NCBI RefSeq assembly: GCF_964204865.1 | Contig: NC_135259.1 | Location: forward strand, 4,784,974-4,848,973 | Direction of reading: 5' to 3' | Length of the DNA stretch: 64,000 nucleotides | Source: Styela clava | Lineage: Eukaryota > Chordata > Ascidiacea > Stolidobranchia > Styelidae | Part shown: positions 55,950 to 64,000 of the stretch, one piece after another | Layout of the letters: every line of letters begins with the position of its first letter | How positions within the stretch are numbered: the first letter of the stretch is position 1 | Notes under the pieces: generated by a model | What the model saw: only the letters and a program-made list of their open reading frames with translations | What the model was told of the DNA's origin: nothing | Database searches by the model: none | Made by a program: the position numbers and the translations under genes

Positions 55950-55950
55950 G

Positions 55951-57710
55951 TTAATTTTTCCCTTTATACTCACATAAATCAATTCCAACTTTTTCCCAAG
56001 GAACACTTCCTTCGTTGTGTTGCAATAATGGTTCTTTCTGATTATTTGGTTTCGTCTGCTGACAAGAAAAACAATTGTTAGCAATTTGCTCAATCTCTTT
56101 GGACATACCAATCCAAAAGACAGTTTCACGAGCACGGCGCATCATACTTGCATAACCTAAATGAGAAAAATGAAGTTGTTGCATTATTTCGTTACGCATA
56201 GATTTTGGGATCCATATACGTTCACCCTTCAAAATAATATCATCTTGATAACTCAATGTATCTCTTATTGAAAAATATGGTTTTACACAGTCAGGTAAGT
56301 CATACTTATGCTCGGGCCATCCATGTTTTATATATCTCAGCAACTTCATCGATTCATCATCTTTCATCATAGCTTGCTTTACATCTTCAATTCTTTCATC
56401 TGGAATTTGCTCTAAAGCGTCTACTTTCAAAATATGTGGAAAATGTTTGGAATTTTCGATAAAGTTTCTGCTGAGGGTATCAGCAATTAATAAGGATTTT
56501 CCAGGCATATATTTGAATTGGATATTATATCTGTTCAATCGCATCATAAGAGTTTGTAAACGTCTGGGCGCTTGACTTAATGGTTTGCTCAAAATTGTTT
56601 CAAGAGGTTTATGATCGTTGTGAATTATAACTTTGCGACCATAGGTATATTGATTAAATCGTTCAAGTCCAAATACAACAGATAAAGTTTCTTTTTCAAT
56701 CTGAGCCCAATTTCTTTCAGACTTTGACAAACCACGGGATGCATATTCGATAGGCTTCTCATTCTGCATTAAAACAGCACCAAGACCATCTTTGCTGCTA
56801 TCAACTTGTAGAACTAGGTCAAGGTTAGGGTCGTAATAAGCTAATACGGGCGATTTCGTAATTTTACGTTTGACCAATTGAAAAGCTTTCTCACACTTTT
56901 CGTCCCATAGCCATTTAACATTCTTTCTAGTGAGATTTCGAATTGGCTCTAGATCACTGGCAAGATTAGGCAGAAATCTGGATAAATATTGAATCATGCC
57001 ACAAAATCGTTTCACATCACTGACATCTTTTAACGATGACATTTTCACTATGGCCTCTGTCTTAGCAGGATCTGGCTCTATCCCACTTGTTGTAATCTTA
57101 TGGCCCATAAAAGTTATTTCTTCTTTCATAATTCTTGCTTTGGTATCATTTAATTTAATGTTTTTAGTTCGGCACCTGATTTGGAGATTTCTTGTGTTCT
57201 CTCTCAAATCCGCTTCCGCTTCAGATTTCGTGTCTCCACATCCAATTACTATGATGTCATCTGCAATCGTTATAACACCTTTCAATCTGAACAATGCTTC
57301 ATTTAAACGTTTCTGAAATATTTCGCTGCTCACATTCAAACCAAATGGGAGTCTAGCCCATCTGTAACGAGAAAAAGGTGTGATCATTGTCGTTAACTTA
57401 CTCGATTCTTCATCTAATATCACGTGCCAATATGCTTCTTTCACATCAAACTTGGTAAACACTTTTGCATTGCGTAGCTTATGCAATACATCATCAAGAA
57501 CAGGTAATCTGTAGTGTTCTCGTTTCAACGCGGCATTTAAAGGTTGAGGGTCAATACATATTCGAAGCTTTTTGTTAGGTTTCTCAGTCACAGCCATTTG
57601 ACTAACCCAATCGGTAGGTTCATCCACCGGTTTTAAGATTCCCCTTTTCACCAGGTTATCTAATTCTGATTTAACTCTATTTTGGAGAGCTATTGGGATT
57701 TTTCTACAAG
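55951..57710 (-). pseudogene. pol: Ty3/mag-type pol: RT, RNase H, truncated integrase
   Basis: The open frame begins near 57718 (VLPCRKIPIAL, ELDNLVKRGILKPVDEPTDW), with the first Met at 57651. RT has KFDVKEAYWHV and VITIADDIIVIG (Asp 131 and 132 counted from that Met). RNase H follows with LQVDSSKDGLGAVLM and IEKETLSVVFGLERF. The integrase zinc region is HFSHLGYASMMRRARE, then NCFSCQQTKPNN. The core stops at WEKVGIDLCEYKGKN followed by a stop at 55951, so the second Asp and the Glu are missing. It is in the -1 frame relative to gag, with the two frames abutting near 57720. RT and RNase H look intact; integration would not be possible. Confidence 0.9.
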
Positions 57711-57719
57711 GTAAAACTC

Positions 57720-58949
57720 TTAATCAACTTTTAATTTCGCTATTCCCAAGTTTCCCAAAGTTTGCGGTAGGTCAACATTTGCAATAAATTTATCGCTGTT
57801 TATTGTAATCAAACCCATTTCTTGTATTGTCATTAACCCCAAAAGACAGTTGAAATTATTCTTGACAACAGTAAATCTTACCTCTGCGACTTCATCATTT
57901 CGAGGATTTTTTACCTTTAAAATTGCCTCACCAAGTGGTTTCATTTTCGTTTTATTCCACATCACAAGATTGTCAGTAGTTGGTCTAATTTGGTCTTTCC
58001 GCACATATTTCTCGCATATTGTGTTGACATCTGCAGCACTATCAATTTGAAATCTGACTTCATAATTGTTGACTTCCATCAGAGCAGTAATTCTTGAACT
58101 GTTGACGTTATTTATATTCTGGACACGCTGATGTCCTTCTTCAAGCGTTTCTTCATTTTGGTCATGTTTCTTCATTTGTCGAACATAGCTTGCGTTTCTA
58201 CACTTCACTCGGAAATGATTTCTACCATTGCACGAATGACAAGTTTTTCCGTAAGCAGGACAAAAGGATATCCCGAACTTGTGTCTGCGTCCACAAAATT
58301 TGCATTCTTGGTATGCATTTGGAATACGCTTGTTTTTCGGAGCTCTGTTCGTATTTCGGTATTGTCTATTTTTAGTCGACAAAATTCGTTGCTCGCTTTC
58401 TGAAGTTGCACGGATCTCCGTCGCTTGCTTTTCTGACATTTCATATGTTTGGCAAATCTTTATGGCTTTTGACATATTGAGATCAGTCTCCCGCAGCAGA
58501 ATTTCTTGTAATTTACCGCTTACTGAAAATACGATTTTATCTCTGATCATTCGGTCTTTGTTTTCGAAGTTACAGGAATCGGCTTTACTACGGAGTTCAA
58601 CGAGAAATGATTCAAAATTGTCTTTGTACTGTATATTGAAAAAGCGAAAAGTCTCCATCACCTCATTCTTCCGAGGATTACAGTGTTCAGCCATTTTCTG
58701 TAGTATAACTTTAGGGTCATTTTCGTCCTCTGTATCACTGTATACAAAGTGTTCGGCAGCTTCAATCATTTGAGCACCTGCGCAATATAAGATTATTGCC
58801 TTCTGTTCTTCCTTTGACTTGCTAGTAGAACCGCTGGCTAGCATGAAAATATCAATCTGTCTCTTCCATTTCTTAAATGTCTCTGATAAATTTTCATTAT
58901 GCAGATCAAGAGTCGACGGTAAGCGAATTTCAGATACCGCTGCCACCAT
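57720..58949 (-). CDS. gag: Ty3/mag-type gag-protease
   Basis: 409 codons from ATG 58949 (MVAAVSEIRLPSTLDLHNEN). The N-terminal half is a helical capsid-like region (FKKWKRQIDIFMLASGS, LVELRSKADSCNF). Two zinc knuckles lie near residues 217-250 (CKFCGRRHKFGISFC, CHSCNGRNHFRVKC). Protease has VRFQIDSAADVNTI near residue 305 (DSA in place of DSG or DTG) and LLGLMTIQEMGLI. The frame is intact to the stop at 57720. It lies directly upstream of pol in the same element. Confidence 0.88.
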   Translation of the reverse strand: MVAAVSEIRLPSTLDLHNENLSETFKKWKRQIDIFMLASGSTSKSKEEQKAIILYCAGAQMIEAAEHFVYSDTEDENDPKVILQKMAEHCNPRKNEVMETFRFFNIQYKDNFESFLVELRSKADSCNFENKDRMIRDKIVFSVSGKLQEILLRETDLNMSKAIKICQTYEMSEKQATEIRATSESEQRILSTKNRQYRNTNRAPKNKRIPNAYQECKFCGRRHKFGISFCPAYGKTCHSCNGRNHFRVKCRNASYVRQMKKHDQNEETLEEGHQRVQNINNVNSSRITALMEVNNYEVRFQIDSAADVNTICEKYVRKDQIRPTTDNLVMWNKTKMKPLGEAILKVKNPRNDEVAEVRFTVVKNNFNCLLGLMTIQEMGLITINSDKFIANVDLPQTLGNLGIAKLKVD

Positions 58950-59187
58950 GTTAATAATGTCTTGGTTATATGTTACGTTCTACACCCAAGCTATTATAGA
59001 ATAAGGGTTCAACTGAATACGCTTACACTTCTTTATTACACCAGCATAACAAACAACATAGGATGTTTACAGCAACAGAACATACTAGCGAGTGACGCAA
59101 CTGCGACACGTTAGCACAAGACAGATAGCACAATCAATCATTAGGGACGTTACTCGACAAGGCATTATTAGCCATCATCAACAAAGA

Positions 59188-59290
59188 TGGACGGCGATGA
59201 ATCGCCAACTTCTTCCGGAGTGAAAAGGAAGGGGGACGATAGTAATTCTAATGCCCGAAGTAAAGGTCGGTGTCCATCGAAAATGTGATA
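59188..59290 (+). pseudogene. Possible LINE-B ORF1 start
   Basis: A short frame, MDGDESPTSSGVKRKGDD and on to a stop after about 33 codons, charged and Ser-rich like the N-termini of I-type LINE ORF1 proteins. It lies directly upstream of the LINE-B RT fragment in the same orientation, suggesting an internally deleted LINE. No further motif supports it. Confidence 0.35.
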
Positions 59291-59379
59291 ATGTACAAAA
59301 AACGAAGATCTGAAGCAAGAAGAATAATATTAAAGGCTAAAAGGCCTTTAGAGTAGGTTTCAGGTTAGAGTAGGCAGTC

Positions 59380-60197
59380 GTCTTTCAAGTATATTCTCAT
59401 TAGAAAACGGAATTTCTCAAGGGAGCGTAATCAGTCCACTGCTATTCAATATAATGATAAACGATATGCCTAGTACTATTTCATCAGATAATGTTGGATT
59501 GTTTGCAGACGATAGCGCTCTATGGCACATTGGTCTCAATATTGAAGATTTAATCATTTCCTCTCAGAACTCGTTGGATTGCATTCAGTCCTGGTGCAAT
59601 CAATGGGGTTTTAAGATCTCGGTCACAAAATCAATAGTTGTACTCTTCACTCGAAAGAGAAAACTACTACCAATACAACTACACATAAACGGTGTAATAC
59701 TCCCAGTCAGGAATGAAGTAAGATACCTCGGAGTCTATTTCGATAGGCGCTTAAATTATAAGAGACATATCGAATATGTTGTACAAAAATGTAGTAAACG
59801 GATTAATCTGCTGCGTTTGCTTATTGGCACTAGCTGGAGAGCTAATAAATCACCCCTTTTGTCATTGTACAGATCCCTAGTTCGACCCATTATTGAATAT
59901 GGTATGGAAGCCTATTTTTCAGCATCCATAAATGCCATAAGAAAAATCGAAATTATCCAATCTCAATGTCTACGCAATGCTGCAGGTGGCATGATGAGTA
60001 CGCCTAAAATTGCTTTACAAGTTTGTTGTAATGAGATGCCATTGAGTATACGACGACTACAATTATGCCTCTTATATAAGGCCAAACTGCTAATATTTGT
60101 TGACCATCCTTGCCACGAAGTCATCGAACACTCATGGCATGAAATGTTTCCCAACTTTTCGTACATTTGGTACGATTGCAAGGACTTTCGATATTGA
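59380..60197 (+). pseudogene. LINE-B reverse transcriptase, C-terminal half
   Basis: Begins in the RT with ENGISQGSVISPLLFN and continues NVGLFADDSALW (Asp codons at 59508-59513), WGFKISVTKSIVVLFTRKRK, VRYLGVYFDRRLNYKRH and the thumb region. The N-terminal RT and endonuclease are missing. The frame ends at 60197 and the RNase H follows in another frame from about 60180. Confidence 0.87.
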
Positions 60198-60849
60198 CAA
60201 ATTGGATATTAGTATTATTAAAGCCGAAGAAATTCCCCCATGGCATTTGGACGAAATTAATATCGACGATGCATTATCGAATATACTTTTTCCTTGGTAT
60301 ACGCCCGACCAAACAAAAGCTATAAGTTTGAATTATATAAATGAATCCTATCAATCACACGTGCATATCTATACCGATGGGTCAAAAATTGATGACAAAT
60401 GCGGTGCTGCGGTTTATGTCCCATATAATAATTCTCGTATGGGTTTTAGGCTAGACAAAGACTGTTCCGCGTTTGATTGCAAAGTTTTTGCAATATATAG
60501 TGCCCTTACATGGTCAAAAAATAACTATAAAGGGAATATACTTGTCATATCGGATTGTATGTCTGCTATACACGCTATAAATAATAACTCGGATCAAATT
60601 AGTAATATATCTTCAAATATTCAGACTTGTCTTTTTGAGTTACAGGAACAAGGATGCAAAATCACACTACTATGGGCTCCAGGACATGTTGGCATTCCGG
60701 GTAACGAAGTCGCCGACAAAATAGCAAAGGTATCAGCGGCGAAAGTCGATGTGGACAAAAGATTAACCCAATCACAAAACAAAGTCAAATCACAAATTCG
60801 ACAATTCTGCGCTAATAAATGGGATCAACATTTTATACAAAGTGACTAA
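60180..60849 (+). pseudogene. LINE-B RNase H
   Basis: Has VHIYTDGSKIDDKCGAAVYV (first Asp), FAIYSALTWSKNNYKGNILV (Glu changed to Ile-Tyr context; the family has AELYAI), VISDCMSAIHAI (second Asp) and LLWAPGHVGIPGNEVADKIA (His and Asp). The frame ends at a TAA at 60847-60849, where the family normally continues into the zinc motif at 60922, so one stop or frame change interrupts it. The replacement of the Glu suggests a dead enzyme. Confidence 0.85.
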
Positions 60850-60921
60850 GCGTTTCATTACAAGACAATTTTCCCCTCAATTGAAGACAGCATCAAGAAT
60901 TCCACTTGGTCACCACGAATA

Positions 60922-61203
60922 ATGGACAAAATTTTATTTCGACTTCAGACGGGACATTGCCGTTTAAATGGGCACCTCCATAAAATAGGATGCCATAATA
61001 AAGGACTTTGCGATTTCTGTAATGATCCAGAGACAGTAGAACATTTTCTAATGAACTGTCGTGCATATAGAAACGAAAGACGCATACTAAAGATGAAATG
61101 CCGCGATTATGGCATTGAATTTCAACTCAAAGCTATCTTACGCGACCCTAGCATTTTCCCTGCTCTTGTTAATTTTGTGAAATCTACCAAGAGAGTACTA
61201 TAG
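60922..61203 (+). pseudogene. LINE-B C-terminal zinc motif
   Basis: FRLQTGHCRLNGHLHKIG then CHNKGLCDFCNDPETVEHFL and NCRAY: a conserved CCHC arrangement found after RNase H in I-type LINEs and visible in decayed form in LINE-A at about 14200-14060. Ends at TAG 61201-61203. Confidence 0.75.
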
Positions 61204-61290
61204 GCATATACAAAATTTTGATTTAAATTGCCTGGCGCAAAAGACTCAAATTGTTTAAAGCGCCATATATTACCATACCACACACACATT

Positions 61291-62136
61291 ATGATGTACC
61301 GACAGTTGGGCAGTCAGGGCTGCGATCGCTGGTATTCAAATTGTTAATTTTTGTGCTTGTATGGTAATTTTTAAACCCCCAATGTTGGACGCATGTCTGC
61401 ACCGTTATTCAGTTATTGGCTCTGAGATCGTTTATGACCTAACAATGCAATTGATCTGTTTATTTCTTGTAACGTCTTGTCTTTTTCGGAAGTGCATCTG
61501 CAGAATGTTTTAGGGGTTATACTAGAACTAGATGCTACTTTGCATTTTATTAGTTCCCCGCCTACAAGGCCATTGAAAAAATCTAGAAATCTGAAATAAC
61601 AATGGGGGAGTATAAAAGTGCTTTAATGTGATTGGAAGCTGATTGAAAATATAAAACTATCATAGTGAAATTTGCTCCAAACTCTTTGGAAGCGTAAAAT
61701 AATTTACCGCATCACCCCAAACGTTTTTAGTAATTCACATGTGTGTTTTCGTACTCTAATTTTATGAAATCGAGTGCCATAAAAAGTCCCTGATGGAAGT
61801 GCTGCATAAATAAAGCACAAAACTGAACCAACACCAACAAAAGCTTATAAGATTTCAGAAGTTTCTTAACGATACAAACATTGATTAAATAAATGTCTGT
61901 GGCCCACTCACATCTGTTCCTCGATAAAAATATAATTTTTGACGTATTCATTGAAAAATGGCGACATTAGACCTGATTACATGTCCATCAAAATCAGTCC
62001 AGCGAACCACTTCGGTTCTGAAAAGTCAAAGTAGTCTCAAAGACCACTTAGCGCCCTCGATTACATGTCCAAACCAACAAGATGAGAACAGTTTTATGAC
62101 TAAGGCAAATAAGTCATGCTTTAGATTCGCTTAGGA
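61291..62136. other. Non-coding gap
   Basis: I see no supported gene. A 74-codon minus-strand frame at 61951-61727 has no recognisable motif or splice context. Confidence 0.35.
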
Positions 62137-62285
62137 CAGACATGGGCAAAGTACGGCCCGCGGGCCAAATTCGGCCCGTTGGGTATTTCAATCTGACCCG
62201 CCTGATGCTGCCACAAGCAAACTGAAACCTACTTTTGATGTTTTAGCTAAAAATAGCTCAATGAATTTGTTTCGGTTATCTAGAG
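62137..62285 (+). mobile_element. hAT-derived element, one end
   Basis: Starts CAGACATGGGCAAAGTACGG, then CCCGCGGGCC, TCAATCTGACCCGCCTGATG and TTTTAGCTAAAAATAGCTCA, matching the inverse of 27887-28191. The far end is not clear; sequence after 62285 (CCGTTCCGGTAA repeats) is different. Confidence 0.6.
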
Positions 62286-62475
62286 CCCGTTCCGGTAATA
62301 AAAAAAAAACATTTTTGCCACTGCCCCCCTAAATGACCTTTAGAATATAACTACAGGTCCGTTCCGGTAAGTTTTGGTAGATATTCTACCCCGTTGCGGT
62401 AAGTGATTTAGGGGCAGTTCCGGCATTAAAGAAACCGCTTTAAAACTAACGATACTGCAGTCTTACTATGCAATC
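62286..62475. repeat. CGTTCCGGTAA-containing short repeat
   Basis: CCCGTTCCGGTAA (62286), TCCGTTCCGGTAAG (62358), CCCGTTGCGGTAAG (62391) and GGGCAGTTCCGGCA (62413) give four related words at uneven spacing. Possibly an inverted-repeat remnant; not resolved. Confidence 0.4.
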
Positions 62476-62483
62476 TGCTAGGC

Positions 62484-62799
62484 CAGGGCTACTCAACTGG
62501 CGAACCGCGGTCCGAATCCGGACCTTTCGGGTATTCGATTTGGACCGCGTCTAATTCTTTATTTTGGATCCTTAGCCCCACTTTTGAAATTTCCTTTTAT
62601 AAAATCAATTTTATAGATTTAAATATATATGAAAAAAACTATAACGCCATAATAAACAATCTTGATTAGCTAATAATCATTAGGCGGCCGAGGAAGTGCG
62701 TGCTTAAGGATGCCGAAATATAATTTCTGGAAAGACCAGACCCAAATATTTTTCAAGTTTTGTTTGTGGATATTCGGTAAAAATAGTTGAGTAGCCCTG
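62484..62799. mobile_element. hAT-derived MITE with perfect duplication
   Basis: 316 bp, ends CAGGGCTACTCAACT in inverted orientation, flanked by TGCTAGGC at 62476-62483 and 62800-62807. Internal text includes CGAACCGCGGTCCG and TTGGACCGCG. No coding capacity. Confidence 0.9.
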
Positions 62800-62887
62800 T
62801 GCTAGGCTACTGTCCCTCATTTACAACGGCGCAAATTTGGTCGCCTGTTCCTAGCGTCAACGGGAATAATGTTCAAAACTAGATGGC

Positions 62888-63141
62888 GATCGGAGACCGC
62901 TGACTTATCGATCTTCCGCATGTTCCCTTTGCTCTGACTCAATAGCGACACGGTGTGTCTCAACACTAATTAATCAATAACTCGCTAACTATAAGACATA
63001 ATTCATCCAAAATCAATAGGCTTTTGGTCAGAGATTTGATGAATGCACATGCAATTTGTAGCAGCCTCGCGTAACATACGAAAGTGTCTAACCGTAGTAA
63101 TATATATTTACGGTCTAACATACAAACAAACAAACAGACAG
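62888..63141 (-). repeat. Dispersed repeat R1, copy 4 (inverted)
   Basis: Inverse of the R1 order: GATCGGAGACCG, CTCGCTAACTATAAGACATA, CCAAAATCAATAGGCTTTTG, GATGAATGCACATGCAATTT and a closing CAAACAAACAAACAGACAG. Confidence 0.75.
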
Positions 63142-63466
63142 TTTGTTTGAATATTCTACCCATTGTGAAGTCATCAAGGCTAAAGTCACATACCGGTACT
63201 TTGTTTTATCGGTGGTTGTGGAACCACCGGTTGAATCTGCCGGTATGCCTGGAACAGAATAAATAAACTTGAGAATGAAAATCGGAAATATCAAAAGGAT
63301 TCGGAAGTGTTCTAAGACAGCGCCTGAAGTCTTATCATTTGAAAATTATGAAGTCGAAGCATAGGAGTAAGCTGACGAACGAAAATTTGACAAGCCAGTT
63401 AGTTACATTGTGCGATATCAAAACTTATTAACATAAAATTAATCAAATTAATAGTTGCTTACTGGG
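63142..63466. other. Non-coding gap
   Basis: CCGGTACTTTGTTTTATCGG and ACCACCGGTTGAATCTGCCG give short inverted CCGG words near 63190-63245. No gene seen. Confidence 0.35.
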
Positions 63467-64000
63467 TAGGGCTGGCAAATTATTCGAATATTAGAATAGC
63501 GGTTCACTATTCGAATATTTGGTAAACGGGGCATGGACATAACACTCTCGGGAGACCGAATCAAAGAATCAATCATCACACAACACACTTGCGGTTTTTT
63601 GGCGACCACGCAAGAAACACACGAAAATCTCGTCAAAGCTGAGTGTTAAATTGGCGTTATAGTGTTTTTATTAGAATAGCAATTTTACAATTTCATCAGA
63701 ATTATTGACGAATATGCAGTGACGACATTTCCAAAATCCTATTTAACGCGAACATAAGTACAAACATTAAAAGACAACTAGTCCGGCGACGTTGATGTCC
63801 ACCAGGGTGCGAGACTTGACACATACCTAATAATAAAAACCGGCATTTGATTTGAACATGGATATATGGCAAGAATAATCACACCAAAATCACGAAAGAT
63901 ACTTATGTATAGTAAAATCAAAATGTATGTAAAAATTAAAAAAGTCTGCAGGCCGCAAAAAACACTTCGGCTGGCCGCATGCGGCCCGGGGGTTGGGCAG
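63467..64000. mobile_element. hAT-like ends at the window edge
   Basis: TAGGGCTGGCAAATTATTCG at 63467, followed by ATTCGAATA words, resembles the right end of hAT-4 (CAGGGATGGCCAATACCGAA read inward). The window closes with GCATGCGGCCCGGGGGTTGG then GCAG, a typical opposite hAT end of another type. Neither element can be closed within the window. Confidence 0.45.

Larger units (their letters stand above)
55950..59160 (-). mobile_element. Ty3/mag-type LTR retrotransposon, 3' truncated
   Basis: The minus-strand element has gag-protease, RT-RNase H and the start of integrase. It stops at about 55950, just after the first integrase Asp, with no 3' LTR in view. Upstream of gag, 58950-59150 probably holds a 5' LTR fragment: on the plus strand it starts TGTTAATAATGTC, and the adjoining minus-strand TGGTGGCAGCGG overlaps the gag ATG and could be the primer-binding site. 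The mag assignment rests on the two zinc knuckles, DSA protease and IADD box. Confidence 0.82.
59370..61290 (+). mobile_element. I-type LINE (LINE-B), 5' incomplete
   Basis: Holds the RT C-terminal half, RNase H, a post-RNase H zinc motif and a 3' end with the same TGGCGCA...AGCGCCATA stem as LINE-A (61232-61268), ending near ATTACCATACCACACACAC. The thumb region is closely similar to that of LINE-A (RINLLRLLIGTSWRANKSPL against RINILRLLTGTSWGASREAL), so the two are one family or sister families. Confidence 0.85.

Noticed and set aside
58279..58773. A 164-codon plus-strand frame
   Set aside because: It is antisense to the gag-protease frame of the Ty3/mag-type element.

Overview
This is eukaryotic, almost certainly invertebrate metazoan DNA: AT-rich, with GT-AG introns, AATAAA signals and no bacterial operons or Shine-Dalgarno sites. 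The mix of BEL/Pao and Ty3/mag-type LTR elements, I-type LINEs with RNase H, many hAT elements and a C-type-lectin-like gene would fit an ascidian tunicate, but nothing here decides the species. Nearly all of the window is transposable-element DNA. I support only two probable host genes: a three-exon gene for a small secreted peptide (minus strand, 26176-25068) and a three-exon secreted C-type-lectin-like gene (plus strand, 52219-54714).

Layout. 1-2499: old non-coding repeat debris. 2508-5517: a complete-length hAT transposon (perfect 8-bp target duplication AATCGCAT, broken transposase) inserted in an older repeat. 5556-6570: two small inverted-repeat elements. 6813-13722: a decayed BEL/Pao retrotransposon on the minus strand, lacking its integrase and hit twice by one short element. 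13723-24480: a decayed I-type LINE on the minus strand, split by a 6.1-kb hAT element (14597-20740). That hAT carries its own broken transposase and is itself split by a foldback element (14916-17849), which in turn holds another hAT (15370-17306). 24960-26176: the secreted-peptide gene. 26750-31662: dispersed repeats and a 2-kb hAT (28992-30953).

31672-48137: the most striking object, a 16.5-kb foldback element flanked by a perfect 9-bp duplication GCAATGTTG. Its inverted-repeat arms (about 0.85-0.9 kb) consist of a 10-bp satellite plus a 123-bp tandem repeat carrying TGACGTCA. It encodes a MULE (Mutator-like) transposase joined to an OTU-type cysteine protease domain, with a separate PHD-finger reading frame upstream. 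It has been inflated by a full-length BEL/Pao retrotransposon (33571-41896 with its duplications) whose two 639-bp LTRs look identical, so that insertion is recent. 48173-50340: another hAT, 27 bp outside the foldback element. 52219-54714: the lectin-like gene. 55950-58949: a truncated Ty3/mag-type retrotransposon (minus). 59188-61290: a 5'-incomplete LINE (plus). 61300-64000: short repeats and hAT-derived elements.

Relations. The nesting gives a relative order of insertion: LINE, then hAT-1, then the small foldback, then hAT-2; and separately the giant foldback, then a dispersed repeat and a TA-flanked element, then BEL. Both foldback elements have 9-bp target duplications and tandem-repeat arms, which suggests MULE-type activity in this genome. 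The transposase between the arms of the large one is a plausible source, though this is inference.
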